Assembly (NCBI GenBank): GCA_019894875.1
Contig: JAGXNR010000005.1
Span: 13,469 to 77,468, forward strand
DNA length: 64,000 nucleotides
Reading direction: 5' to 3'
From: Promethearchaeota archaeon
Lineage (GTDB): Archaea > Asgardarchaeota > Lokiarchaeia > Sigynarchaeales > SOKP01
The first letter of the stretch is position 1. The number at the start of each line of letters is the position of its first letter. Shown piece by piece: positions 24,038-34,443 of the stretch. Made by a program: the position numbers and the translations under genes. Below the pieces are notes generated by a model. The model saw nothing but the letters and a program-made list of their open reading frames with translations, ran no database searches and was not told where the DNA came from.

Positions 24038-25453
24038 CTAAGTACTCCAGAGTGTATGAACCCATGGCGCCATAGAGTATGTTCCCATAGGCACAACTGA
24101 ACCATCAGGGTACAAATGACCAGCAGTTGGGACGACCTCTTTACCACCAGTACTATTCCATTGGACCCATAAAGTATATCCAAATGGGTATCCTGAAGGA
24201 AGTTCATGATCGTCAGGCCAAATGGCACCAAGTCCAGTAACGCTACCGGGAAATGCTGAAGGAGTTGCTAAGACGGCTGCTGGAGTTCGTGTCTCCAATT
24301 TATCAATTAATGTATCTGCATCTAATGAGTTGGTTCCATCGATTGCCCATGAAATGGCTCTCGTCGCGTCATAGGCACCCTGCGCTGTATAAAGTGGATC
24401 ATGACCCCATAGATCATGAAAATCATCCCAAAACGCGATGGTAGTAGGAGTCTTATTGACTCTATAACAACCCTGCATTACAGTTTCATATGCACATGCT
24501 CCATTACTCTGGTCCCAAAATGTATCTAATTGCGATTGGACGTCAATTCCTATTATTATATACGGTCGTTCAGAGTCGGCGTAATTTTGCATCATCATAA
24601 TTCCACCTTGAGCGGATATTACGGGTATTACTAAATCACATCCCAAATCCTCAAACGTTTGCATGTGGGTATTCATATCTGCCGCTGACAAGGTAATATC
24701 ATATCTGATAGAAGCTCCCGTTGGGACGGATACACCCGCATAGGGTAAATAGTCATTTAAAAAATTCTCCGTAGATATTGTCCAGGTTAAATCTTCGGAT
24801 AAAATTCCAACTTTGGTAATATTATGAGTTGCTCCATATTGGTAATTCAAGACCGCTATTTGCCATGAAAGATAGGAAAATATTTGTCCACCCAATGAAG
24901 TTGAGTTATTAGGCATAGCTCTAAAAAAGTATTTGTATCTGTCATAAAAATTTCGTACATTGTCAGTGAAGATATCTGTCGCCACCCCTACACTCATAAA
25001 GATTATCTGATTATCCATAAAAACTTCCTGGTAGGCCAATACTGCTTCGGTTCTGAATCCGCCAATAGCGAATTGAATACCTCTATCATATACCAACCTC
25101 TCTGCCGCAGCAACTCCTCTAGATGTGACCAAATTGGGATTACCTTCATCCGTATCTTCCATTACATATCCAAAATAATAATCTGAGCCGTTAATGTCTA
25201 TTCCCCCAGCTTCATTTATTTCTTTGATAGCCAAATGTACACCCTTATAAGCTCCATCACCTGTTATTTCACCTGTATCACCCGCGACTCCGATCTTAAT
25301 TATATGATCAGAAGCAACACCGCTCGGGGCTCCAGGAGTGCTAAATCTCTTTACAGGTGGTGCTCCCAGAAAAATCCACGCTCCAACTCCGATTCCTACG
25401 CCTATTACAGCAATTAGAACGATTGCTAAAATTCTTTTTGTTAATGATTCCAT
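24038..25453 (-). CDS. livK: LivK-like substrate-binding protein of an ABC transporter, membrane-anchored
   Basis: The 471-residue protein has an N-terminal basic-hydrophobic segment (RILAIVLIAVIGVGIGVGAW) without a lipobox cysteine, so it is probably a signal anchor holding the domain outside the cell. The binding domain starts at HIIKIGVAGDTGEITGDGAY and continues with GVHLAIKEINEAGGI, AERLVYDRGIQFAIGGFRTE and a type-I periplasmic-binding fold (Peripla_BP_6). Near the end, YTAQGAYDATRAISWAIDG is typical of LivK/HAAT proteins. Such receptors bind amino acids, amides, aromatic acids or short acids; specificity cannot be assigned. A TATA-like element lies 64-74 bases upstream. A separate terminator suggests higher expression than the permease genes. 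Confidence 0.9.
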   Translation of the reverse strand: MESLTKRILAIVLIAVIGVGIGVGAWIFLGAPPVKRFSTPGAPSGVASDHIIKIGVAGDTGEITGDGAYKGVHLAIKEINEAGGIDINGSDYYFGYVMEDTDEGNPNLVTSRGVAAAERLVYDRGIQFAIGGFRTEAVLAYQEVFMDNQIIFMSVGVATDIFTDNVRNFYDRYKYFFRAMPNNSTSLGGQIFSYLSWQIAVLNYQYGATHNITKVGILSEDLTWTISTENFLNDYLPYAGVSVPTGASIRYDITLSAADMNTHMQTFEDLGCDLVIPVISAQGGIMMMQNYADSERPYIIIGIDVQSQLDTFWDQSNGACAYETVMQGCYRVNKTPTTIAFWDDFHDLWGHDPLYTAQGAYDATRAISWAIDGTNSLDADTLIDKLETRTPAAVLATPSAFPGSVTGLGAIWPDDHELPSGYPFGYTLWVQWNSTGGKEVVPTAGHLYPDGSVVPMGTYSMAPWVHTLWST

Positions 25454-25516
25454 TTATTTTATCACATTTTATTTTTTATTTTAAATTTAAATTTGTCTAT
25501 TAATAGTTCATTTAAC

Positions 25517-25527
25517 ATATATATAAA
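25517..25527 (-). promoter_or_regulatory. Candidate TATA box for the LivK-like gene
   Basis: On the minus strand the AT run TTATATATATG lies 64-74 bases before the start codon. A transcript beginning about 25 bases downstream would have a leader of some 40 bases. The wider region is AT-rich, so this is only a plausible element. Confidence 0.3.
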
Positions 25528-25702
25528 TTTTATAACTTTTTCCTTACTAATTTCGAATATTTATAATAAAGACAGAAATTTTTAAAAATATTTCAAAGTA
25601 GTAGAAAATTTTGAGAAAATCTTAATAGTCTTGTTAAAACTCCGAAATTATTCATTCAGAAATGATAAATAGAAAATAAACAATTACCTCACACAATATT
25701 TC

Positions 25703-28700
25703 TTAAATGGGAATAGTAGTGAGTTGTATAAAAAATAAAACCCCAAATAAAATTAATAAAATGAAAAGTGAAAGTAGGGTATAAAATCTCCATTTAACTG
25801 AAATTTTTTCTCTTTCTTCTTTTCTCCCAAGAAAAACTAATATGATTGTACCAACAACAGCAGTGGATATAAAACCCGTGAAAATATACCATTCAGGAGT
25901 TATTACTATAAACAATAATCCTATTACACTTCCCCATCCAATAGATAAGCGTAATATTCTTCTTTTGAATATTATATCTGGATCACTTGTTTGAGCGTAT
26001 GGGATAATTAAATAAAGCAAACCAAAAATTGCCAACGCAAGTAATGTAGAATGAATCGGATTCAGGAGACCAAGTATAATATCGGATAAAACAATCCCAA
26101 AAAATATCCCCAGAAAAATACTAATTATAGTCCAAATTACCTTAAAATGGATTTTCACAAAGCTGTAAATTGTTTCTAAAGCACTAATTATTAATGATTT
26201 GATTTTTTGAAAGGTTTTAGTAAGGATGTCAATAAATTTATTGAAAAGTTCACGCAATTCTTCCATCAGAAACACAAAGGGATAAATAGCAAATGTAATA
26301 ACTAATATAGTTACCCCAATCTCCCAAGATAATGACACATGATATATAATTGAGCTCAATAAAGAAAAAGTGGCTGCCCAAAAGATGAATGCAAGAAGAG
26401 AGTGTTCTTTAAATGGTTTTATTACTATTCCCAAGAAAATTACGAATATAAATAATGCTTCGCTTAACTTTAATAACACATTAAGATGCGGAATAAATCC
26501 TAATAATAGGTAAATATCGAAAGATACGAAGATTCCAATTGTCAAAAATGAGATTTTTTTAATATTATTTCGCTGTTTCTCATTAAATACACCTATATAT
26601 TCATCAATGAAAGTTAAAATAAACAAGATTCCTATCGAAGCAAGTACCAGATTTAAGGAATAGAATAGATTTACTGTCGCATTATAAACTGGCCAAGTAA
26701 TAAAATCTAAGTATAAGATAAAAATGAGTATCTTTCTAATCTTCTTCTTATTTGAAATTACATATTTTGAAAAACTTAGCAGCTTGAAGAGGTAATATGT
26801 TTCAATAACTAAGATAAATATGATTAGAGGTACTGATGTAACCAAAATGGTAAAGAAATATATGTTATAAACCCAAATTAAATATATTGTTGTAAAGGCC
26901 ATAATGAAAAGCCACGAAAGTACATTGAGGTAATTAGAAACTTTTCCTATAAATTTCATAACATAGGTATCAATAATCATCAAAACATGAACCATTAGAC
27001 TTAAAACTAAAAGCATTAATTGTGGATCTACACTAAATATTGTTAACGCTTGGAGTAAAAGGAGAAAGAGATTAATATAGAAACCTACTCCTAAAATTCG
27101 TGTTGAATATCTTCTCCTTTTATCAATTAACTCTTTTTTATTTGGGTATAATTGAAGTAGTGAAATAAAAAAAGAATAAATAGTATAAAATTGCATTAAG
27201 ATAAATAATAGGACTTCTACACTTAGTAAGATTTGAAATTGAGCAACAAAAGCATTCAAAATTAACATAATCAGTAATGAAATCACAAAATAACTTAAGG
27301 TATGAATTAATTGGGCATACCCCCTCTTTATTTTCTTGATAGAATAAATATCTAATAGGGTTAATGCAAAAAATATTAACTGAGAGACTAAGATACTTTC
27401 AATAATTCCTGTAAAAGCAATCATCAACCCATAAAACAATAGACTCGTTTCTAAATAGAGAACTATTATAAGCAATGAAAAAGTTCTTGTTAAGAATTCT
27501 GGTTTTTTGGCTTCATAGAAGAGAGTATTAATATATCTAACAGTCTGAAAGCTAAAACATGTTTCTATTAAAATAACTAAAATTATTGAGAAGACATTTA
27601 AAATATTGAACAAACTGAAGATAAATATCATATTTATGGCAAATAAACTTTGAAAAATCATTAAAAGAACGATTTCAATTGAAGATTTCAACTTTACATC
27701 AAATTTTATGAGAAAATAACTTAAAATAAATAAAAGTAGAAAAGAATTTTGGAATAACATTAGATAATAAGGAATTCCACTTAAACCTTCAATAAGCATT
27801 ATAATACCGTTAGATATCAATGAGCTTATGTAAAATGAACCCGAAACAAAGAGAAGGTAATATAATATTAATCTCCCAATAGCAATTTTTTCTTTTGGGA
27901 TATTTAAATACGCAAGAAAACTGAGAGAAATTTGATTTATCAGGGCTATCATTGATAACAATAGGAAGAAGTTTAAGTGATATAAAAAGAAGAACAACGA
28001 TAGAGCATTAGAGAATATGAAAAAAGACCAAAAAGTAAGTCGACGTCCTGATGATTCAAATAAATAACCCAAATATCTCATGTCTATTATATATGATTCA
28101 AAAAATATGACACCACTTAAAATCAGAATGAAGGAATAAATGATAATCGGAGTAGCAATGGATAAAAAAATCAAGTAGAGTGAAAAATTAATAGCTAAGG
28201 CGGTAGGTATCAATAAATATATCACAAAACTAATTTTGTTGAAAAAAGGAAGAAGGCCTCCATTTTTTAAATGATTATCTGATTTTTCGATGTATTTTAT
28301 TTCTCCCCTTTTTAAATGAATATCTGATTTTTCGATATATTTCAAACCAAATAAGATAAAAACTGGCCAGATTATTAGAAAATCAAGAAATTGATAAATA
28401 AAAATAAACTGACTAAACAAAAATTGATCTTGTAAAACAGGGATAAGAGTTGATATCAACAACGAGATAAAGAGAGAGTTAAGAATAAAACTTGTAAAAT
28501 TTACGAGCTTAATTTGATTTTTATCTTGAAAAATTTTCATCATACTATTTTTCGTTTCTTTAGAATCTTCTCGGGTATAATTTTTAAAGGCATTAAATAT
28601 AACTTGGAAGAGGGTTATATAAATTATTGAAAAGGTTAAAAATGCTAAAAACCATACGGATCTAAGTACTTCAATTAAAAGTAGTAATTCAAATAATGGT

Positions 28701-31700
28701 AAAGCAAAAGGAACTGGAATGAAAGACCAAAGAAAATATCTATAATCAATTAATATAAAATAAAGAAATATTAAAAAGATCCCTGAGAATATGCTAATTA
28801 AAATATATGGTGATGCTCCCAAGAAAACAGAAAATAATGATGTTATGGAGGATGATGTACCAACTGCTACAATAAAAAGTGGGATTATTCTATTTATCCG
28901 AAATTTCAACTTATATTTGTTAAAAATAAAGTACGTACATCCAAAGACCGTTAATGCGAAAAAGAAAGCAAACATTACAAATTGTGGATGCAGTCTACTA
29001 AAAGTATTGAAAGTTAACCAAGCTAAATTGACTATCAAGATCCAAGAAAGGCTGACATCAATTATTCTATGCGATAGTTTTACAGATTTTGATGAAAAGA
29101 GACTAAATCCTACTACAATTAGACTTATATTTATTGTGAAAATAACATCTTGGATACTAGAAAAAAGGATGAAATAGACTGTAATAAAAATACCCGTAAG
29201 TACTATAAAATAACTTATAATCAATATAATACCGATTGACCGAACATTTGGGAAAAAAGAATATATAATCATTAATAACCCAATTACTAGGATATCAATT
29301 GAAATCGTTACATCTAATGAAATTCCTATAGAAACTAGATAAAACAACAAAAATGAAGCATTAATAATTACTAATACCATCCAAAAAACGGATACAATTT
29401 TCCAATACTTCAATCCTATTATTATAGGCATAAATAAAAGAACTGCAAATAAAACAAATAGTAGATTGAGTAGTAAAACATCACTAAATAGATTGTGACT
29501 AATCCAGTACAATAAAAATAAGCTTTCTCCCCAAACAATAAAAACTAGTTTTAAGAAATATTTCTTTATTTTAGTGTAAATGACCGGTAAGAAAAATAAG
29601 GAGCATATGATAATAGATAAAATTGATGAGCCTGTAAACTCAAAAGCTCCAAAGAGATTCAAAGATTCTAAAACATCAACCCCACTTAAACTTTTATATA
29701 TTATTATAAAATTAACGAAAGGTAAAATGTTCCACACATACCAACCTGATTTCCAAATTTCCCAAGAAATTCTCCACTGATAAATTCCAATACAAAGATA
29801 GAAAAGAAAAACACCCACGTTAATACTGAATATTATCGGGATGGGATCTGTAAACGGGATTGAAAATGAAGTAATTATAAAGAAATACAAAAAGGTGGGA
29901 ATGCAGAATATTATTGCGAATAAAACAAAATAAAACGATTTCCTTCTAAAATTTGCAGGAGATTTGTTAAATAGTAATACAAAAACGAATCCTGTTATAC
30001 CCGATGTTAAAGTAAAGGTAAGTAGTGGGTTGAGCCCGATGTACGGGGGATTATTAAAAAGCAAAAAATAAGAAATGAAGCTTATTAAATCAAAAACTGC
30101 TAGTAAAACGCAGGGTTTAATAAACCACTTATACATAACATTTTTCAGTCGATAAAAGTAAATTCCCATGAAAAATAAAAATAAAAAGAGTGAGATTGTT
30201 ATGTTGTAAATTAAAGGGATTATAGTATAAGAAAATAATAATGAAAAAGATAATAGAGAGAAGGTTGTATATAATGTGAACTTTTCAAAAATATTATTTC
30301 TTTTATAGTTTAACCATATTGAAAAAAGTAAAACAATAGATATGGCTGTTAAATAAATTTGGGTATAATATTCTAGTAAAGTTAAATCCAAGGTATTCAT
30401 ATAAATGAAAGCCCCGAAAGGAACTGTCGTAATTGCTATAAACAGTACATATCCTAAAAGTAGATATATGAAAAATCTGACTACGTTTATCATAGAACGA
30501 CATGATAAAATAAGAATTAATATAAAAAAAGAGAATAAAATAGGAACGATAGTAAGCATAAAAAATTGACTTGTTAACAATAAGAAAGATGATAGATAAA
30601 ATTTGATCAATTGGGTGATGGTATAGTTTTCTATTACCGAATTATATCTCAAGAAACAGAAGTAGAAAAATAAAATTAGGTTAGTTATTATAACCGTAAG
30701 TGGAAGAAAGTTAAATACATTGAATGAAGAAATGTTCCTTGTAAGAACATTGAAAATATCCAAGAATAGACTTAAACTTGAGATGATAAATACTCCTAGA
30801 AATACTTTTTTTGTGAAGATTTGAGTTCTATCTGAAATTATTTTTAGATTTTTGAAATAAGTTAGTGAAATCGGAGTTAAAATTGAGAAAAATAGCATAA
30901 AGATGATTATCTGTGTTATAATTGAAAGGGGAACAACAAGAGATATGAAAAGGCATATAAAGATCTTAAATGAAAACCATAAAATCAATTCAAGCCAATT
31001 TCTTAACGATTTAAATTCTAGTTCTATCAATTTTGACCTGATGAGAAGTAAGTTAAATAAGAAAAAGAGTCCAAGATACCACACAATATTTAAAGGAATT
31101 AATCCAAAGGGGAGGAAATTTAGTATATCAGTAATTAGAATTAAAGATACTATTAAAAATGACGATGAAAAAACAAATCCATATAGTATACTTTCACGTA
31201 AGTATTTACTAATTTTCAATTCTTTAGAATAATTAGATATCAACCTTAAAGTATAGAAGTTTAACACGAAGAATATAAAAATTGTCAGACTATATGATAA
31301 TTCATTCAGTAGATAAGGGAAGATCCAAAAAGCTGAAAAAAGTGAAAATGAAAACCAAGTAAGGATTTCAAGTAATTTTAAATGTTTTATTATTTTTTCA
31401 AATATTTTAAACTTCATACAAATGAAATCTAAGAAATTCAGAATTAGAAATAGCAATATTAAAGTAATTGTAGTAATAATGAAAAAATCAACTCTCAATA
31501 ATTCTAATCCAACTATAGTTGGAATTAATACTATAAATCCAGACAGGAGTAGACTATTAACAAATATGGTGTTTTTAACAAGGTTTTGATTAAAAAGTTT
31601 TTTTTTATAAGAAAATAAAATGGGGAGGTAGAAGAAAATTGATGCTGCAATGAAAGGAAGGAGAAATCTGTATATCATTCCTGGTAAAAGGATAAAAAAA

Positions 31701-34252
31701 TAATAGAATACTGTAGTCCCTGTCAAAAGAATTTCAATTAAAACTTGAGATTTTAATATTCTTCGTTGATATTTATCACCTAACCCATAATGCTTTACTA
31801 TATAGTAAATTAAGATTAAAAGACTAAAGGCTATATAAATTGAATAATTTAAAATCGAAATTACATCCACAACTTCTCCTAAGCGAAAAAATAAATCCAA
31901 ACTGACAATAGCTGGTATCATTGTTAGGAAAATGGTGATAAAGATGCAATCTATTACTAATATCTTGCCTGTTAGATGCTCATATCTCTTCATTCTTTGT
32001 ATGTAGTAAATTGGAAAAAATAAAATTGAGAATAAACACAGGAATGGAATCAAAAATACGTAGAAAGTATTAACGGTGTATAAAAAGGAATAATAAAAAC
32101 CCAAACCCGCACTAAATATTAAGAATATTAGGTTTATTTTAAAAACTATTGAACCTGAAAATATAACATTATTTCTCCAAAGCAAATTAATGAAAATAGT
32201 AATTACTAATAAAGAAAGATAAGAAGATAAAACTAATTTATCGTACAATCCTAGATTTATTAACAAAATAGAAGAAAATGAAAAGAAAAACAGAATATAT
32301 AGTTCAAGAGTCAAAATATAATGGTTTATTCCGGTGTAACGCTTAAATGAAGAGTCTTTGATTTTCTCTAACTGTAATCCAAATTTCAGATTAATTTGAG
32401 TAAGAATAGACAAAAATAAGAAATCTAATGATAAAATGAAAAAATTATTTAGAGAGTATAGAAAAATAACCAGAAATATATCAGCAATTAAAAACCATAA
32501 GAAAACATAAGTTAAACGTAAGAAGTTTTTTCGAGAAAATATACCCAAAAGGTAATTTGCAAATATAAACAAGATAAAAATTAAAGGAAATAATAAACTA
32601 GACAGAATTAGAAGTTTCATTGCGGTAATTCCCTCAAACAACACAAAAAACCTTAAATTAACCAGAATAAAGATAAATAGTTCAATGAGAAATATTTGTG
32701 CAAATACACTCATCCTGAAAAGTTTTGAACGTTTTATTGAGAATAAACGAGCATATAAAATGTAAAAAGACACTAAAGAAACAGTAGAAACCAATATTCC
32801 ATGTAATAAAATGTTAGAAATGAATATTATTAACGGATTTGAGGTGAATATTGCTAATTCAAAAATAATTAAGGTTTCAAATGTGGTATACCCAAAAAGT
32901 GAATAAGCAATAATAGTAAAACTCGCAATAGCCAGAAAATTTTGGATAATGATTATATTTTCCTTAACAAAATACTCACTTTTTACAAGGATTTGTAAAA
33001 TAAAGTAAAAAGATATCAAAAATATTATGAATTGGATATTTAAGAAGAAAACGCTTGAAAAAAGCCCAAAAGAAATCGCTATTAGAATACATGCAAAATT
33101 AACTAGGAGGATATATTTATTATATTTTTTTGGACACATTTTTGCTTTCTGTTCATAATAGGCAAAAATAAAGAAAAAGGGCAAAATTACTAACACTACC
33201 CAGTAAGTTCTTACAAGAAAACAAAAAAACGTTATAGATCCAATTAAAACTCCTGATAAAATACTATTATATTTTTGATATTTGATGCCCTGAGAGGGAA
33301 TCTCTTCTTCAGAATCATCACTCTTTGTAGAAACTTTATCGATGTCAAGCAAAGAGTTATAATAATAGTTAATATAAAATAACATTTTAAAGTAAATCAA
33401 TACAAAAATAATACTTAAAAAAGACCAATTCATCAATTCTAAACTTGTATGTTGAATACCTGAGAAAAATAATATAACAAAAGGCATTTGAATTAATAAG
33501 ATGAAAAATAAGCTTGTGATTGAGATAACAAATCGTTGTTTAAATTTTACTAAATTTTTGAGAATTGGTTTATTTTCCTGAATAGAATCCTTAATTTCAC
33601 TAGAATATTTCCGTGTTGTCATGAAAGTGATAAGATAAAATACCAAATTCGTTATTAAAGCAAAAAACCAAGAGAGATCTGTGAAAAAAGTAAGCGAAAG
33701 GAAAATAAGATGAGTAATGTAATTGATAAAAATTATAAAATTATAAGGTTGTTTTACTATTGATTGGAAATTGGTAGCATGTTTGAATTCTCCCTCTTCC
33801 TTATTAAAAAAACCAATAGGTTGGTATCGATAATAATAATATACGATATTATAAAGAAAAGCAAAACTTATTAATGGAAGCAGAGCAAAAGATTCATTTC
33901 CCCCTGAAAGTAGAGTAAAAATTGGTGTTCCAATGAATGAAAAAATCGAGATTAGAAATATGATGTTAATTCTAGCGGTAAGATTATTTTCCTTATTCAG
34001 GAAAAATGGTTTTTTACGATATTTGTCAAAAGCCTTATAAAAGAAAAGAAGAGCAAACATGTATGTTATAACTGTAAGAGATAATTCTATGAAAACGAAT
34101 TCACCCGGTATATATGAGAATAACCAATAACCGGTAAAGCCCGAAGCTAGGGGTGCTACAACCAAAAAAAAAGTAAACCACCAGATCTTCTGAAGGAATT
34201 CTGTAGCTTTTTGAAGGCCCTCTTCGGATTTCTTGCTATATTCAGATTCCAT
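25703..34252 (-). CDS. Giant polytopic membrane protein, 2849 residues, unknown function
   Basis: A single uninterrupted frame of 8.5 kb encodes a protein that is almost wholly membrane helices. The first 640 residues hold about 19, so the whole may contain 80-90 (estimated by eye). The N-terminus (MESEYSKKSEEGLQKATEFL) is soluble and acidic. Loops are short, the longest including DDSEEEIPSQG near residue 310 and a 15-residue duplication near residue 1980 (see 28260-28348). An amphipathic region rich in Lys and Phe, ELFNKFIDILTKTFQKIKSL, precedes the last five helices. No transporter, glycosyltransferase or enzyme signature is visible. Composition is Phe/Ile/Leu-dominated. Start context is CCATGG. 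It stands alone between the binding-protein gene and the GH4 gene. Multi-TM repeat families such as DUF2339-type proteins are much shorter; no real homologue comes to mind. Confidence 0.8.
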   Translation of the reverse strand: MESEYSKKSEEGLQKATEFLQKIWWFTFFLVVAPLASGFTGYWLFSYIPGEFVFIELSLTVITYMFALLFFYKAFDKYRKKPFFLNKENNLTARINIIFLISIFSFIGTPIFTLLSGGNESFALLPLISFAFLYNIVYYYYRYQPIGFFNKEEGEFKHATNFQSIVKQPYNFIIFINYITHLIFLSLTFFTDLSWFFALITNLVFYLITFMTTRKYSSEIKDSIQENKPILKNLVKFKQRFVISITSLFFILLIQMPFVILFFSGIQHTSLELMNWSFLSIIFVLIYFKMLFYINYYYNSLLDIDKVSTKSDDSEEEIPSQGIKYQKYNSILSGVLIGSITFFCFLVRTYWVVLVILPFFFIFAYYEQKAKMCPKKYNKYILLVNFACILIAISFGLFSSVFFLNIQFIIFLISFYFILQILVKSEYFVKENIIIIQNFLAIASFTIIAYSLFGYTTFETLIIFELAIFTSNPLIIFISNILLHGILVSTVSLVSFYILYARLFSIKRSKLFRMSVFAQIFLIELFIFILVNLRFFVLFEGITAMKLLILSSLLFPLIFILFIFANYLLGIFSRKNFLRLTYVFLWFLIADIFLVIFLYSLNNFFILSLDFLFLSILTQINLKFGLQLEKIKDSSFKRYTGINHYILTLELYILFFFSFSSILLINLGLYDKLVLSSYLSLLVITIFINLLWRNNVIFSGSIVFKINLIFLIFSAGLGFYYSFLYTVNTFYVFLIPFLCLFSILFFPIYYIQRMKRYEHLTGKILVIDCIFITIFLTMIPAIVSLDLFFRLGEVVDVISILNYSIYIAFSLLILIYYIVKHYGLGDKYQRRILKSQVLIEILLTGTTVFYYFFILLPGMIYRFLLPFIAASIFFYLPILFSYKKKLFNQNLVKNTIFVNSLLLSGFIVLIPTIVGLELLRVDFFIITTITLILLFLILNFLDFICMKFKIFEKIIKHLKLLEILTWFSFSLFSAFWIFPYLLNELSYSLTIFIFFVLNFYTLRLISNYSKELKISKYLRESILYGFVFSSSFLIVSLILITDILNFLPFGLIPLNIVWYLGLFFLFNLLLIRSKLIELEFKSLRNWLELILWFSFKIFICLFISLVVPLSIITQIIIFMLFFSILTPISLTYFKNLKIISDRTQIFTKKVFLGVFIISSLSLFLDIFNVLTRNISSFNVFNFLPLTVIITNLILFFYFCFLRYNSVIENYTITQLIKFYLSSFLLLTSQFFMLTIVPILFSFFILILILSCRSMINVVRFFIYLLLGYVLFIAITTVPFGAFIYMNTLDLTLLEYYTQIYLTAISIVLLFSIWLNYKRNNIFEKFTLYTTFSLLSFSLLFSYTIIPLIYNITISLFLFLFFMGIYFYRLKNVMYKWFIKPCVLLAVFDLISFISYFLLFNNPPYIGLNPLLTFTLTSGITGFVFVLLFNKSPANFRRKSFYFVLFAIIFCIPTFLYFFIITSFSIPFTDPIPIIFSINVGVFLFYLCIGIYQWRISWEIWKSGWYVWNILPFVNFIIIYKSLSGVDVLESLNLFGAFEFTGSSILSIIICSLFFLPVIYTKIKKYFLKLVFIVWGESLFLLYWISHNLFSDVLLLNLLFVLFAVLLFMPIIIGLKYWKIVSVFWMVLVIINASFLLFYLVSIGISLDVTISIDILVIGLLMIIYSFFPNVRSIGIILIISYFIVLTGIFITVYFILFSSIQDVIFTINISLIVVGFSLFSSKSVKLSHRIIDVSLSWILIVNLAWLTFNTFSRLHPQFVMFAFFFALTVFGCTYFIFNKYKLKFRINRIIPLFIVAVGTSSSITSLFSVFLGASPYILISIFSGIFLIFLYFILIDYRYFLWSFIPVPFALPLFELLLLIEVLRSVWFLAFLTFSIIYITLFQVIFNAFKNYTREDSKETKNSMMKIFQDKNQIKLVNFTSFILNSLFISLLISTLIPVLQDQFLFSQFIFIYQFLDFLIIWPVFILFGLKYIEKSDIHLKRGEIKYIEKSDNHLKNGGLLPFFNKISFVIYLLIPTALAINFSLYLIFLSIATPIIIYSFILILSGVIFFESYIIDMRYLGYLFESSGRRLTFWSFFIFSNALSLFFFLYHLNFFLLLSMIALINQISLSFLAYLNIPKEKIAIGRLILYYLLFVSGSFYISSLISNGIIMLIEGLSGIPYYLMLFQNSFLLLFILSYFLIKFDVKLKSSIEIVLLMIFQSLFAINMIFIFSLFNILNVFSIILVILIETCFSFQTVRYINTLFYEAKKPEFLTRTFSLLIIVLYLETSLLFYGLMIAFTGIIESILVSQLIFFALTLLDIYSIKKIKRGYAQLIHTLSYFVISLLIMLILNAFVAQFQILLSVEVLLFILMQFYTIYSFFISLLQLYPNKKELIDKRRRYSTRILGVGFYINLFLLLLQALTIFSVDPQLMLLVLSLMVHVLMIIDTYVMKFIGKVSNYLNVLSWLFIMAFTTIYLIWVYNIYFFTILVTSVPLIIFILVIETYYLFKLLSFSKYVISNKKKIRKILIFILYLDFITWPVYNATVNLFYSLNLVLASIGILFILTFIDEYIGVFNEKQRNNIKKISFLTIGIFVSFDIYLLLGFIPHLNVLLKLSEALFIFVIFLGIVIKPFKEHSLLAFIFWAATFSLLSSIIYHVSLSWEIGVTILVITFAIYPFVFLMEELRELFNKFIDILTKTFQKIKSLIISALETIYSFVKIHFKVIWTIISIFLGIFFGIVLSDIILGLLNPIHSTLLALAIFGLLYLIIPYAQTSDPDIIFKRRILRLSIGWGSVIGLLFIVITPEWYIFTGFISTAVVGTIILVFLGRKEEREKISVKWRFYTLLSLFILLILFGVLFFIQLTTIPI
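28260..28348. repeat. 45-base tandem duplication inside the giant membrane protein gene
   Basis: Two neighbouring units share AAATGATTATCTGATTTTTC / AAATGAATATCTGATTTTTC and encode KYIEKSDIHLKRG and KYIEKSDNHLKNG, 15 residues apart. The duplication lies in a hydrophilic loop, so it extends a loop without adding a membrane helix. The few differences indicate a fairly recent event. Confidence 0.7.
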
Positions 34253-34443
34253 GGTTCAAACCTTTTTTTTTGGATCTTGGATATAAAGATAACTTAAATA
34301 TTTAAATATAACAGAATTGTTCCTCTTGATATAAAAAGATCGTTGTACCTATATAACTGATTGTTCAAAAATAGCGGTAATCTAAAAATTTTAGTGGTAA
34401 AATTTAACGAATTACATGCAAAACCAGATAATTAATTCATTGA

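Noticed and set aside
24001..24231. Minus-strand 76-codon frame within the LivK-like gene end
   Set aside because: Most of it overlaps the binding-protein gene in another frame and shows no family features.
28791..29177. Plus-strand frames inside the giant membrane protein gene (also at 29580 and 30903)
   Set aside because: They are Lys/Ile-rich antisense shadows of membrane helices without ribosome binding sites.
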